From: Thermotalea metallivorans
GTDB taxonomy: Bacteria > Bacillota > Clostridia > Peptostreptococcales > Thermotaleaceae
Reading direction: 5' to 3'
Assembly (NCBI RefSeq): GCF_001562415.1
Contig: NZ_LOEE01000083.1
Coordinates: 1-37,133 of the forward strand
DNA: 37,133 bases
Within the stretch, counting starts at the first letter, position 1; every line of letters begins with the position of its first letter. Positions 27,963 through 36,980 of this stretch are shown here, piece after piece. The translations under genes and the position numbers were made by a program. The notes beneath the pieces are model-generated. The model saw only the letters and a program-made list of their open reading frames with translations, was not told the origin of the DNA and made no database searches.

Positions 27963-28001
27963 CAAAAATAATCAAATACAGTCAAAAAGATTCATAAAAA
28001 A
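27962..28001. promoter_or_regulatory. Four 10-bp phased repeats, probable DeoR/FruR operator
   Basis: TCAAAAATAA, TCAAATACAG, TCAAAAAGAT and TCATAAAAAA follow one another with TC at 27962, 27972, 27982 and 27992. The first is preceded by TAA and fits the WRAYCAADARD site of the related B. subtilis IolR. They cover the transcription start, so bound repressor would block initiation or elongation. Confidence 0.65.
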
Positions 28002-28043
28002 CAATTTTCCCAAATAGAATAATAGAGAGAGGGGAAAAGCCAG

Positions 28044-28802
28044 ATGTTTATGGAAGAGAGAAAAGCAAAGATCTTAGAAATATTGGAAAGCAAAAATCGG
28101 GTTAAGGTCAATGAATTGACAGAGAAGCTAAATGTTTCTGAGTCTACGATCCGAAGGGATTTACAGGATTTGGAGCAGGAAGGGTTGTTGAAAAGGACCC
28201 ATGGGGGCGCCGTGAAGGCTGAAAATACAGGTTTTGAACCAACTATGGCTGAAAAGGAAGAGGTTTATCAGGAAGAGAAGAGGGAGATCGGAAAAAAAGC
28301 CGGTGAACTGATACAAGACAATGAGACAATTATTTTAGATGCGGGAACAACAACGCTGCAGATTGCAAAAAATATTAAGGCAAAAAATGTAACGGTGCTG
28401 ACCAATTCCATGCTCATCGCCTTAGAGTTGTCAAAAAATAAGGATGTAGAAGTAGTGGTAACAGGGGGCTATACCCGAAGGGAAACTTTATCCCTTGTAG
28501 GACCTCTGACAGATCAAATGCTCCAGCGTTTCAAGGCAGATAAAGCCTTTATTGGGACTAATGGAATCACCCTTCAGGATGGATGCACGACGCCCAATAT
28601 GCATGAAGCCCATACAAAGGGTATCATGATTCAATCGGCTAAGGAGGTGTATATTGTAGCGGATCACAGCAAGTTTGGAAAGGTATGTTTTTCGCTGATT
28701 GCAAAGCTGGATCAAATTGATGCCATCATTACGGATAAGAATATTGATCGAGGGATTGTAGAGAAGTTTGTACAACATGGTGTAGAAATCATCTGTGAAT
28801 AA
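28044..28802 (+). CDS. fruR: DeoR-family repressor of the fructose operon
   Basis: A 252-residue DeoR-type regulator. The N-terminal winged helix (about 5-58) has ESTIRRDLQDLEQEGLLKRTHGG, the DeoR signature. The C-terminal sugar-phosphate-binding DeoRC domain carries ILDAGTTTLQIA and VVTGGYTRRETLSLVG, typical of FruR/GlpR types; fructose-1-phosphate is the expected inducer. It is the first gene before fruK, with 12 bases between stop and next start. The promoter carries four phased repeats at the start site, suggesting autoregulation. GAGGGG precedes the ATG; an in-frame ATG at 28050 is less favoured. Confidence 0.88.
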   Translation: MFMEERKAKILEILESKNRVKVNELTEKLNVSESTIRRDLQDLEQEGLLKRTHGGAVKAENTGFEPTMAEKEEVYQEEKREIGKKAGELIQDNETIILDAGTTTLQIAKNIKAKNVTVLTNSMLIALELSKNKDVEVVVTGGYTRRETLSLVGPLTDQMLQRFKADKAFIGTNGITLQDGCTTPNMHEAHTKGIMIQSAKEVYIVADHSKFGKVCFSLIAKLDQIDAIITDKNIDRGIVEKFVQHGVEIICE

Positions 28803-28814
28803 GGAGAGGACCAA

Positions 28815-29759
28815 ATGATCACAACAGTTACACTCAATGCTGCTGTTGATAGAACCATCGAAATTGAAAATTTCATGTTGGGACAGGTCAATAGGATGCA
28901 GAGAAGCTATATAGAGGCAGGGGGAAAAGGGATCAACGTATCCAAGGTTGTGAAATCCTTAGGTGGTGATACCCTTGCCTTGGGGTTTGTGGGTGGAGAG
29001 ACAGGAAAGTGGATTGCAGGGCGTTTACAAAAGATGGCGATCAAAACAGATTTTATATGGGTAGATAGGGAAACTAGAACCAATATTAAAATTATCGATA
29101 GGAGCCGAAGACAGACAACGGATATTAATGACCAGGGAGGTGAAATTAAAAAGGTTTGGCTGGAGGCCCTTTACCAAAAAATCAGGTTTTGGGCTGAATA
29201 TAGCAAGGTAATGGTGTTTTCGGGCAGTCTGCCGCCCAATACTCCGAAGGACATATACCGGCAATTGATTTCCATTGCACAGGAGAAGGGATGCAAGACC
29301 ATCCTCGATACTGATGGGGCAAGTCTGCTGGAGGGAATCAAGGCATGTCCATACATGGTAAAACCCAATATCCATGAATTGGCCGATACCTTTGGCGTTT
29401 CATTCAGAGATGAGGATGAGGTGATCAAATGCTGCAGCAACTTTTTAGACCAGGGCATTGCATTGGTGGTAGTTTCCATGGGATCTAAGGGTGCTCTCAT
29501 GGTGACAAAGGATCGGACAATGAAGGCAGAAGCCTTGGAAGTGGAGGTACAAAATACAGTGGGAGCAGGGGATGCCATGGTAGGAGCCTTTGCCTACGGA
29601 ATTCATGAAGGGTATTCTCTGGAAGAAACCTTTACATTGGCATCGGCGGCTGCCACTGTCAGCGTAAGTCATGGGACTACTTTTGGACTTGCCAATGTCA
29701 TACAGGATTACCAGAAAGAAATAAAGCTGGTATACCCTAGGGAGAAAGGAGTAAAATGA
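28815..29759 (+). CDS. fruK: 1-phosphofructokinase
   Basis: A 314-residue PfkB-family kinase that converts fructose-1-phosphate and ATP to fructose-1,6-bisphosphate. The N-terminal GGKGINVSKVVKSLGG and the C-terminal catalytic NTVGAGDAMVGAF (Asp base in GAGD) are both present. Length is normal. AAGGAGAGG precedes the ATG. Its stop overlaps the IIA start by four bases (ATGA), indicating coupling. Tagatose-6-phosphate kinase is a related alternative, but the fru PTS context supports FruK. Confidence 0.93.
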   Translation: MITTVTLNAAVDRTIEIENFMLGQVNRMQRSYIEAGGKGINVSKVVKSLGGDTLALGFVGGETGKWIAGRLQKMAIKTDFIWVDRETRTNIKIIDRSRRQTTDINDQGGEIKKVWLEALYQKIRFWAEYSKVMVFSGSLPPNTPKDIYRQLISIAQEKGCKTILDTDGASLLEGIKACPYMVKPNIHELADTFGVSFRDEDEVIKCCSNFLDQGIALVVVSMGSKGALMVTKDRTMKAEALEVEVQNTVGAGDAMVGAFAYGIHEGYSLEETFTLASAAATVSVSHGTTFGLANVIQDYQKEIKLVYPREKGVK

Positions 29760-30205
29760 TGGAAATTTCAGATTTACTAAAGAGGGAGCTTATGATTCTA
29801 GATTTGCAGGCACAAAACAAGAGGGAGGTGATTGAAGAACTTATCACTCCCCTGGTAGACCAAGGAATTGTAACGGACAAAGAAAATTTTATAAAAACGG
29901 TCATGGAGCGGGAAAAGCAAGTTTCTACGGGTATAGGAATGGGCATTGCCATTCCCCACGGAAAATCCAAGGATGTACAAGAACCTTCCATTGTCTTTGG
30001 CAAATCAAAGAAAGGGATCGATTATGAATCGCTGGATGGCCAGCCAAGCTATATTTTCTTTCTGATTGCTGTTCCTGAGGGATCCAGCAGTGAACATTTA
30101 AGGGTATTGAGTCAATTGTCTCGGAAGCTGATGCATGAACATGTAAGAAAACAACTGATGGAGGCAAGGCAGGAAGAGGATGTCATCCATGCATTTCATG
30201 AATAG
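29756..30205 (+). CDS. PTS fructose-type EIIA
   Basis: A 149-residue EIIA type 2 domain as a separate protein. The phosphorylated His68 lies in AIPHGKSKDV, the EIIA-2 signature; it accepts phosphate from HPr and passes it to IIB Cys9 of the next gene. The start overlaps the fruK stop as ATGA; a second ATG follows three bases later. GAAAGGAG is the ribosome site. In many Firmicutes IIA is fused to IIBC; here it is split off. A structured leader separates it from the IIBC gene. Confidence 0.92.
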   Translation: MMEISDLLKRELMILDLQAQNKREVIEELITPLVDQGIVTDKENFIKTVMEREKQVSTGIGMGIAIPHGKSKDVQEPSIVFGKSKKGIDYESLDGQPSYIFFLIAVPEGSSSEHLRVLSQLSRKLMHEHVRKQLMEARQEEDVIHAFHE

Positions 30206-30213
30206 TGTGGTAA

Positions 30214-30359
30214 GTTTGCAAATTAGAATAAAATTATGCAAAGGTTATATTTTTTAAGGCAGGCTACTTTTGCTAGGGTTAATCGCTGATGGATGATGCT
30301 GGCAACAAGGTGTTTATCCCAGAAAGATGTTTTCTAAAGGCGTTCACCTTAGCGTTGTA
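30214..30359 (+). promoter_or_regulatory. Structured leader B upstream of the fructose IIBC gene
   Basis: The first 44 bases match leader A (20470-20630) at about 39 of 47 aligned positions. Further on both have CTGATG/TTGATG and GGCAAC. Here GCAAC-AAGGTG (30302-30312) pairs with CACCTT and GTTGT (30345-30358), enclosing an AGAAA/TTTCT hairpin. It lies in the gap of 181 bases between two genes of one operon, where such a gap is unusual. No T-run follows, so it is not a terminator as seen. Confidence 0.55.
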
Positions 30360-30386
30360 GGTCAATAAATAAAGGGGGATGAATTT

Positions 30387-31760
30387 ATGAAACTGGTAGC
30401 AGTAACTTCATGCCCAACGGGGATTGCCCATACCTATATGGCTGCAGAAGCGTTGGAGAATGCTGCAAAAAAGAAAGGTATATCCATAAAAGTTGAAACC
30501 CAGGGATCTGTGGGTGTAGAAAATGAATTGACAGTTCAAGATATTCAGGAAGCCCATGCCGTTATTATTGCGGCAGGAGCAAACGTTTCGAAGGAGCGTT
30601 TTGCAGGGAAAGCCATTCTGGAAGTGGCTGTGGCAGAGGCCATCAAGGATGGAGAAGCTGTGATTGAAAGAGCCATGAAGCTTGAAAAAAAGGATCTGAT
30701 CAAGCAAGTAGAAGAAATCAAGCAGCAAAGAAGTGAGGAAAGAACAGGACCCTATAAACATTTGATGACAGGAGTTTCCTTTATGCTTCCCTTGGTAGTG
30801 GCAGGGGGACTGGCGATTGCCCTTTCTTTTGTATTCGGCATTGAAGCTTTCAAAGAATCGGGAACGCTGGCCGCAGCGCTGATGCAAATCGGAGGTGCTT
30901 CTGCCTTTGGGCTGATGGTGCCCGTTCTGGCAGGGTATATTGCCTATTCGATTGCCGATAGACCTGGTTTGGCACCCGGTTTTATCGGTGGTATGATTGC
31001 ATCACAAATTGGTGCCGGATTTCTCGGCGGTATTGTTGCCGGTTTTATTGCCGGGTATACTGCGGATTTTCTGAAAAAAAACATCAAGCTGCCAAAAACC
31101 TTTGAAGGACTGAAACCTATCTTGATCTTACCGTTGCTATCTTCCTTGTTTGTAGGTTTGCTGATGATTTATGTTATCGGAACACCTGTAAAAGGAATAC
31201 TGGATGCCGTGACATCCTGGCTTCAAGGCTTAAGTGGAACCAATGCAATGCTCCTTGGGGGAATTTTGGGAGCCATGATGGCCTTTGATATGGGAGGTCC
31301 TATCAATAAGGCAGCCTATACCTTTGCCGTGGGACTATTGGGTTCCAATGTATTTGAACCCCAGGCAGCGGTGATGGCAGCGGGAATGACACCACCCCTA
31401 GGCTTGGCACTGGCTACCATACTATTTAAAAATAAGTTTACGAAAGCAGAAGTGGAAGCCGGAAAGGCAGCTTGGGTATTGGGTATATCTTTCATTACAG
31501 AAGGAGCCATTCCTTTTGCGGCAGCAGATCCTTTCAGGGTGATTCCTTCCATTATGGCAGGTTCTGCAGTGGCTGGGGCAATGTCGATGGCATTCCGGTG
31601 CACTTTAAGGGCACCCCATGGAGGAATTTTTGTATTGCCTATTCCAAATGCAGTAGGCAATCCGGCGGGATATGTATTGGCCATTGTGGCAGGTACCATT
31701 GTAACCGCCCTATTGGTAGGTATGTTGAAGAAAAAGCTGAATGAGGGAATAGATGCATAG
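30387..31760 (+). CDS. fruA: PTS fructose-type EIIBC
   Basis: A 457-residue protein: an N-terminal IIB domain (about 1-100) with phosphorylated Cys9 in [15 protein letters not shown], a linker rich in Lys/Glu, and a IIC domain with about 9-10 membrane helices that carries fructose and phosphorylates it. [14 protein letters not shown] and [16 protein letters not shown] are typical of fructose IIC. IIA is encoded just upstream. GGGGG precedes the ATG at eight bases. HPr and EI follow, so the whole phosphate relay is in one cluster. The translated product is a fructose-1-phosphate-forming transporter; mannitol types differ in the IIC motif. Confidence 0.93.
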   Translation: MKLVAVTSCPTGIAHTYMAAEALENAAKKKGISIKVETQGSVGVENELTVQDIQEAHAVIIAAGANVSKERFAGKAILEVAVAEAIKDGEAVIERAMKLEKKDLIKQVEEIKQQRSEERTGPYKHLMTGVSFMLPLVVAGGLAIALSFVFGIEAFKESGTLAAALMQIGGASAFGLMVPVLAGYIAYSIADRPGLAPGFIGGMIASQIGAGFLGGIVAGFIAGYTADFLKKNIKLPKTFEGLKPILILPLLSSLFVGLLMIYVIGTPVKGILDAVTSWLQGLSGTNAMLLGGILGAMMAFDMGGPINKAAYTFAVGLLGSNVFEPQAAVMAAGMTPPLGLALATILFKNKFTKAEVEAGKAAWVLGISFITEGAIPFAAADPFRVIPSIMAGSAVAGAMSMAFRCTLRAPHGGIFVLPIPNAVGNPAGYVLAIVAGTIVTALLVGMLKKKLNEGIDA

Positions 31761-31814
31761 CAACAGGATAAGGACAGCGCTATTCTGTTGCTTTATGGGA
31801 GAAAGGAGATGCAA

Positions 31815-32078
31815 ATGCAAAAGCAAGAGATCATTGTAAAAAACGAAACAGGGCTTCATGCGAGACCTGCTGCTATGATTGTAAAGATTGCCTCTCGATT
31901 TCAGAGCAATATCATATTTGCAAAAGAAGACCACGAAGCAAATGCTAAAAGTATGATGGGGATTATGGCCCTGGGGGCAGCCAAGGGAGAGCGGATTGAA
32001 ATAAGGATTGAGGGAGCGGATGAGAAAGAAGCCATGGATGCTATGATTTCTCTATTTGAATCTAATTTTGGAGAATAG
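31815..32078 (+). CDS. ptsH: Phosphocarrier protein HPr
   Basis: An 87-residue HPr. The ATG at 31815 has AAAGGAG at six bases, and this start puts the EI-phosphorylated His exactly at residue 15 (TGLHARPAA) and the regulatory Ser at residue 46 (NAKSMMGIMAL). Upstream in-frame starts (31788, 31809) overlap the ribosome site. His15 passes phosphate from EI to EIIA; Ser46 is the HPr kinase/phosphorylase site that mediates CcpA-dependent catabolite repression in Firmicutes, so that pathway is probably present. The Ser46 and His15 combination excludes Crh. Confidence 0.96.
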   Translation: MQKQEIIVKNETGLHARPAAMIVKIASRFQSNIIFAKEDHEANAKSMMGIMALGAAKGERIEIRIEGADEKEAMDAMISLFESNFGE

Positions 32079-32101
32079 GGAGAATAGAGAGGGGTTTTGA
32101 T

Positions 32102-33796
32102 ATGTACAAAGGAATTGGGGCTTCCCCTGGAATTGCTGTGGGAAAGGTCCTACTTTTTAAAAAGGAAGATATTGTCATTGAGTCCGGGGCTGTTGATGAC
32201 GTGGAAAAGGAGCAAAACAGATTTCATGGAGCCTTGAAAAAGACAAGAGAACAAATCGAAGAGATTAAGAGAAGGACCTTGGCAGAACAGCAGGCCATTC
32301 TGGATGCCCACCTGATGATCTTGGAAGATCCAGAGCTTATTGGTGGTGTTGAAGGAGCCATTAGGGCAGAAAAACTCAATGCTGAGGCAGCTTTGGAAAA
32401 AGTGATGAACATGTTTATTGCCATATTTGAAAGCATGGAGAATGGATATATGAAGGAAAGGGCTGCGGATATCCGGGATGTAGGGGAAAGACTGCTGATG
32501 AATCTCTTGGGGAAGGAGCTCCCAAACTTAGCAAAGCTAAAGGAACCTGTGATTATCGTAGCCCATGATTTGACCCCTTCCGATACGGCTCAATTGGATC
32601 GGGAAAATGTATTGGGATTTGTTACAGATATCGGCGGCAGGACTTCCCACAGTGCGATCATGGCAAGAACCATGGAGATTCCTGCGGTGGTGGGCTTGAA
32701 GGATATTACGCAACATGTAAAAAATGGAGATATCCTTGTGTTTGACGGGGAGGAAGGTATTGTCCTGGTGAATCCTGAAGATGCCCTCGTGAGGGAATAT
32801 GCAAGGAAAAGGGAAGAACAACTGCAGGCAAAAAAAGAATTAAGGAAGCTTATAAACAGCAGTACTATATCAACGGATGGCAGAAAGGTAGAATTGGGCT
32901 GCAATATCGGCAATCCCAAGGATGCAAAGAAAGCGGATGAGAATGGAGCGGAAGGGATTGGACTCTACCGGACAGAGTTTTTATATATGGACAGAACTTC
33001 TTTGCCTACGGAAGAAGAGCAGTTGGAGGCATACAAGGCCGTTTTGGAGATCATGGGCAAGCGTCCTGTGATTATTCGAACTTTAGATATCGGAGGAGAC
33101 AAGGAGCTTCCCTATATGAATTTGCCCAAAGAAATGAATCCTTTCTTGGGATACCGGGCGATTAGGATTTGCCTTGACCGAAAGGAAATATTCAAAACCC
33201 AATTGAGGGCGTTGTTGAGAGCGGGCATTTACGGAAACTTAAAAATCATGTATCCCATGATTTCTTCTGTAGAGGAAGTAAGGGCTGCCAACAAAATACT
33301 GGAGGAAGCAAAGCAGGAGTTGCAGCATGAAGGAAAAGATTATGCATCGAATATAGCGGTGGGAATTATGGTGGAAATTCCTGCAGCGGCGGTGATATCC
33401 GACATGTTGGCCCGGGAAGTAGATTTCTTTAGTATTGGTACCAATGACCTGATTCAGTATACCACTGCTGTAGATAGGATGAATGAAAAGATTGCCCATT
33501 TATATAATCCTTTCCATCCTGCCTTGCTGAGGCTCATTAAGCTGGTGATTGATAATGGACACAAGGCCGGCATATGGGTGGGTATGTGTGGAGAAGCAGC
33601 AGGGGATAAAAGGCTTATTCCTGTGTTTTTGGGCATGGGGCTAGACGAGCTTAGCATGGGTGCCGGATCCATACTCCCTGCAAGAAAACAAATTCAAAGC
33701 CTGTCCTATGAAGAGATGAAAGTTGTAGCCGATCAAGTGCTGCAAATGGACACAGCGGAAGAAATAGAAAAATTTGTAACAAAATTATGCAAATAA
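32102..33796 (+). CDS. ptsI: PTS enzyme I (phosphoenolpyruvate-protein phosphotransferase)
   Basis: A 564-residue cytosolic enzyme that takes phosphate from PEP onto His183 in GGRTSHSAIMARTMEIPAVVG and passes it to HPr. The N-terminal HPr-binding helical domain starts IGASPGIAVGKV. The C-terminal PEP-binding barrel carries DIGGDKELPYM, GTNDLIQYTTAVDRMNE and the catalytic Cys in GMCGEAAGD. Length is normal. The start follows AGAGAGGGG, 23 bases after ptsH. It is the last gene of the fructose operon and a terminator follows. Confidence 0.96.
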   Translation: MYKGIGASPGIAVGKVLLFKKEDIVIESGAVDDVEKEQNRFHGALKKTREQIEEIKRRTLAEQQAILDAHLMILEDPELIGGVEGAIRAEKLNAEAALEKVMNMFIAIFESMENGYMKERAADIRDVGERLLMNLLGKELPNLAKLKEPVIIVAHDLTPSDTAQLDRENVLGFVTDIGGRTSHSAIMARTMEIPAVVGLKDITQHVKNGDILVFDGEEGIVLVNPEDALVREYARKREEQLQAKKELRKLINSSTISTDGRKVELGCNIGNPKDAKKADENGAEGIGLYRTEFLYMDRTSLPTEEEQLEAYKAVLEIMGKRPVIIRTLDIGGDKELPYMNLPKEMNPFLGYRAIRICLDRKEIFKTQLRALLRAGIYGNLKIMYPMISSVEEVRAANKILEEAKQELQHEGKDYASNIAVGIMVEIPAAAVISDMLAREVDFFSIGTNDLIQYTTAVDRMNEKIAHLYNPFHPALLRLIKLVIDNGHKAGIWVGMCGEAAGDKRLIPVFLGMGLDELSMGAGSILPARKQIQSLSYEEMKVVADQVLQMDTAEEIEKFVTKLCK

Positions 33797-33816
33797 TAGA
33801 ATAAAAGTATCCAGTG

Positions 33817-33853
33817 AAGCTGCCTGTACTATATGTTCCGGGCAGCTTTGTTA
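33817..33853 (+). terminator. Terminator after ptsI
   Basis: AAGCTGCC (33817-33824) pairs with GGCAGCTT (33841-33848) followed by TGTT. It is a modest hairpin with a short T-run, 20 bases after the ptsI stop. Confidence 0.6.
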
Positions 33854-33918
33854 TAATGCATAGGAAATGATGTGCTTTCATAAATTGTGGATACGTCATA
33901 ATTTTCGTCATGGGTTTC

Positions 33919-33965
33919 AACAAAGTCTTCCTGTCAATCTTCCAACGGAAGACTTTGTTATTTTA
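33919..33965. terminator. Second 13-bp hairpin after ptsI
   Basis: AACAAAGTCTTCC (33919-33931) is perfectly complementary to 33947-33959, followed by ATTTTAT. It is symmetric and A-rich on the other side. It probably insulates the next operon. The rest of 33797-34159 holds no gene. Confidence 0.65.
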
Positions 33966-34086
33966 TAGAGAAAAAATCTTTTATAGGCAGGTTGAATTGC
34001 TTGAACAAAAGAAGCTTTCAACGATAGACTGGAAAAGTAATTGAAAATAAATAGAAATAAATTACTAAATCCAAATCATAAAGATG

Positions 34087-34095
34087 TGCTATAAT
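34087..34095 (+). promoter_or_regulatory. Extended -10 promoter of the LytTR/GHKL operon
   Basis: TGCTATAAT is a perfect extended -10 (TGnTATAAT); no good -35 lies 17 bases upstream (AAATCC). This suggests a promoter that depends on the TG motif or an activator. It lies 65 bases before the start codon. Confidence 0.55.
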
Positions 34096-34159
34096 AAAAT
34101 AGGTATTATGTGGAACTGATGGATAGGTTTGAATGGTTTGGCATAAAAGGGGGGGAACG

Positions 34160-34888
34160 ATGACAAATGCATTAAACATTGCTGTTTGCGATGATGATCC
34201 AATACAGGTGGAAACGATCAAGGCATATATCAATGCATTGGATATGAATTATGAATTCAATGTGATTGCAGCATTCAGCGGTGAAGCATTGTTAAAGAAA
34301 ATAAAGGATCATGAAATTCATATAGCTTTTTTGGACATACAAATGGAAAAAATGGATGGCATTAAATTGGGAAAACAAATAAAAGCTATTTATAAAAATG
34401 CAATAATCGTATACATCACAGGATTCAAAGATTATGCTTTCCATGCTTTTTGTGTAAAAGCTGTGGACTATATGCTAAAGCCCGTAACAGAAAAGAAATT
34501 TAAAAAGCTCATAGAGTACGCCATATTGAGATTTGAACAACTGATAGCCTACCAGAGGAAACAACAGGTGTTTACTATAAAAACAAAAGAAATGATACTG
34601 AATGTTAAGTATGAAGAAATTCTATTTTTTGAAAAAAATCTACGAAAAATGAAAATCTATACAGTGCAAGGAGAATATGAATTTTATCTGTCTATGAAAA
34701 AACTTATGGAGATGTTGGACATGAAATATTTTGTCCGATGTCATCAGGGTTATTTAGTCAATAAGTATAAAATATTAGAACAAAAAGAGAATCATATCTA
34801 TCTTCGAGATAAGAATATTCTTATCCCTGTTAGTAGAAAGTTTAAGGCAAATGTCCTAAAAGTCCTTGAGGAGAATATGTTTTCATAG
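34160..34888 (+). CDS. LytTR-type response regulator
   Basis: A 242-residue regulator: a receiver domain (about 5-125) with acidic pocket residues Asp11-Asp13 and phosphorylation site Asp59 (FLDIQMEKMDG), then a LytTR DNA-binding domain (about 140-240) with EILFFEKNLRKMKIYT and FVRCHQGYLVN. AGGGGGGG precedes the ATG at 34160; an upstream in-frame ATG at 34133 has no comparable site. It is followed 17 bases later by a GHKL kinase, the AgrA/AgrC-like arrangement. It likely binds pairs of direct repeats upstream of target genes, possibly the secreted protein at 36573. Confidence 0.93.
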   Translation: MTNALNIAVCDDDPIQVETIKAYINALDMNYEFNVIAAFSGEALLKKIKDHEIHIAFLDIQMEKMDGIKLGKQIKAIYKNAIIVYITGFKDYAFHAFCVKAVDYMLKPVTEKKFKKLIEYAILRFEQLIAYQRKQQVFTIKTKEMILNVKYEEILFFEKNLRKMKIYTVQGEYEFYLSMKKLMEMLDMKYFVRCHQGYLVNKYKILEQKENHIYLRDKNILIPVSRKFKANVLKVLEENMFS

Positions 34889-34905
34889 CGGGCAGGGGGA
34901 TGGCT

Positions 34906-36228
34906 ATGAATGAAAGTATGGAATTTATTTTTAGTGTGGTGGATATAATTCTTTTATTTCTTTTTACTTGGAAAGTGATGGATCAAAAGGATTTTTCTTT
35001 TGTAAACGCATCTTTTATTTTAGGATTGTTATCATTGATCAACATAATTATTTATAGTTGGTTAGGATTTACTAATCCCATAGGTATTTTGATGATGATT
35101 GTTGCCACAGGAGCCTTGTTTTCTCTTCTTTTAAGGGAGAAAATATGGAAAATTTATTTTATCGTAATGGTAGGCCTGACAGGGTTATTTGTATGTGGAT
35201 TGATCGTTTCCGGCTTAATACTGACGGTTATGGAAATAGAGCCTTCTACATTTTATCATCCCACTATATACAGGATAGCAACCGGCGTTTTATCAAAATT
35301 ATTATTTTTTTTATTTGTATGGAAACGATTAGACAAAATCAGAATTATAGCATATCTGGATCGAAAAAGATCCTATCAAGTGTTTCTTTTGTGTATATTC
35401 AATATCATGATTGTCCTTATGGCTTTCTTGTTCTATAAATATACGACCATTGTCAAAGGACATGAAAAAGTTTATGCGATAGTCATTGTTTTTTGTGCTG
35501 TGAGTTTATCTATACTTTTGCTGGAAACTATGAAAAAAATTAGCGAACAAACACAAAAAGAGATGTTATGGCGGCGTCAAGAGGAGGAGTACAAGAAGCA
35601 AGTTTTTTATATGAACCATATGGGAGATATGCTTCAATCCATAAGGATGCAGCGACATGATTTTCGACATCATATTGGTTGTTTGTATGGGCTTTTAAAG
35701 TTAAACAAAGTGGAAGAAGCCAAAAGATATATAGAAAAGTTGACGGATGAAGTAATTTTTTTTGATGCGCTGATATGCATTGACCATCCAATTATTTCAT
35801 CTGTTGTAAATATGAAGCTGCCGCAAGCGAAAAAAGAGAAGATAAAAGTTGAACTGGATGTTGATTTACCGGAGAAAATAAATATAGATCCTATGGATTT
35901 ATCTGTTATCATTGGCAACTTAATGGATAATGCCATCGAAGCCTGTATAAAAGATAATATAGAAAATAAGTTTATCAATCTAGAGATGTATGTAAAAAAC
36001 TACAATCTTATTATAAAAATTACTAATTCCAAGTCTGTCGATGTCCATGTTGAATCGGAAAAAATAAAGTACAATTTTACAACAAAAGCCGATGCTCAAA
36101 ACCATGGTTTTGGATTACAGAGCGTGTTTCAAGCGGTAAAAAAATATCATGGGATGATGAAGCTGGAGGATGATAGGGATATTTTTAAGGTAAGTATTGG
36201 AATTCCCCTTCAAAATCATGAAATGTGA
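34906..36228 (+). CDS. GHKL sensor histidine kinase, AgrC-like
   Basis: About 440 residues. The first 220 contain six or so membrane helices (first SVVDIILLFLFTWKV), then a coiled segment, the H box QRHDFRHHIGCLYGL (near residue 265), the N box NLMDNAIEACI and the G box HGFGLQSVFQAVKKYHG. This is the AgrC/peptide-sensing class, partnered with the LytTR regulator just upstream. AGGGGG fits ATG 34906 better than ATG 34900. No AgrB-type processing protease or AgrD-like gene is seen in the window, so the signal is unknown; small peptides encoded downstream are candidates. Confidence 0.88.
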   Translation: MNESMEFIFSVVDIILLFLFTWKVMDQKDFSFVNASFILGLLSLINIIIYSWLGFTNPIGILMMIVATGALFSLLLREKIWKIYFIVMVGLTGLFVCGLIVSGLILTVMEIEPSTFYHPTIYRIATGVLSKLLFFLFVWKRLDKIRIIAYLDRKRSYQVFLLCIFNIMIVLMAFLFYKYTTIVKGHEKVYAIVIVFCAVSLSILLLETMKKISEQTQKEMLWRRQEEEYKKQVFYMNHMGDMLQSIRMQRHDFRHHIGCLYGLLKLNKVEEAKRYIEKLTDEVIFFDALICIDHPIISSVVNMKLPQAKKEKIKVELDVDLPEKINIDPMDLSVIIGNLMDNAIEACIKDNIENKFINLEMYVKNYNLIIKITNSKSVDVHVESEKIKYNFTTKADAQNHGFGLQSVFQAVKKYHGMMKLEDDRDIFKVSIGIPLQNHEM

Positions 36229-36572
36229 GAAGAATATTATTTTTCGTGCTAATTATTACATTTCAACGACCTGTTTTGCAAGGATCATTGCATATGAGTG
36301 TGAGTTTGATAGACTGAATGTAGAAGGGATAAATATTTTTGATGGGGATAGAAGAATGTTTACCCTAGACTAGTGAAAGGGGGTAAAAACATGCTCCCAA
36401 AGGATTCAGGTTGATATTACTTTCCTCAAAGTAGATTGTAAAGCTATTTATGAACTACAATGGTACATTATCTTTACAAGGAGGTATATGGGTTATGAAA
36501 ATTAGGTCACCCAATTCTAGGTATTAAAGCTTATACGATTAAATATTAAATTACGAAAGGAGAATTTTAAGT
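36229..36572 (+). other. Gap with tiny ORFs preceded by strong ribosome sites
   Basis: No standard gene is present. AAAGGGGGT (36376-36384) precedes ATG 36391, a 7-codon ORF (MLPKDSG). AAGGAGGT (36478-36485) precedes ATG 36488 (MGYEN) and ATG 36495 (MKIRSPNSRY). Such sites without long ORFs suggest leader peptides, signal peptides too short to detect, or decayed genes. GATAGACTG near 36313 also occurs upstream of the LytTR regulator near 34023. Confidence 0.4.
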
Positions 36573-36980
36573 ATGAAACAAAAAAACTATATTTTTGTAT
36601 TAGTTTTGATGGCAATCTTTATACTATCTGCGGGTGTGTCGTATGGTTTACAGTATTATCTGTCTTGTGATTCTGACTTAGATGCTTATGGATATGGCGT
36701 TGATTTTATGGGAAGCACGGAAGCAGTACAAGTATCTAATGGTGGATGGACCGATATCACGGGAGTAAAGGTAAGATGTATAGTTTATGAAAATGGTGTA
36801 AAGGATACAGATACTTCGGCAAGTGATACTACACCACCTTATAAGGCGATATTAAACGGATCCTGTTCAAGCACAAGATACTCAAATGTTTGGAAAATGA
36901 CAGTGACGCATTATGGTAAAGAAGGAAACTCAACTTATTATGAGCCTTCAATTTCGTATAATCTAACTGATAGTAATTAA
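36573..36980 (+). CDS. Small secreted protein of unknown function
   Basis: A 135-residue protein with a classic signal peptide: KQK, a hydrophobic core (YIFVLVLMAIFILSAG) and a likely cleavage near residue 25 (VSYG). The mature part of about 110 residues is polar, beta-rich and Gly/Ser/Thr-rich, with three Cys (near 32, 69 and 97), so one disulfide is possible. It is not a family I recognise; a bacteriocin-like or pheromone-like product is possible but unsupported. AAAGGAG precedes the ATG at 10 bases. Downstream of a LytTR/GHKL pair it could be a target or a signal precursor. Confidence 0.7.
   Translation: MKQKNYIFVLVLMAIFILSAGVSYGLQYYLSCDSDLDAYGYGVDFMGSTEAVQVSNGGWTDITGVKVRCIVYENGVKDTDTSASDTTPPYKAILNGSCSSTRYSNVWKMTVTHYGKEGNSTYYEPSISYNLTDSN

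Noticed and set aside
36573-36980. Lactococcin 972-type bacteriocin as identity of the secreted protein
   Set aside because: Signal peptide and size are compatible, but the typical Gly/Trp/Tyr-rich mature motif is not visible and no dedicated ABC transporter follows in the window.
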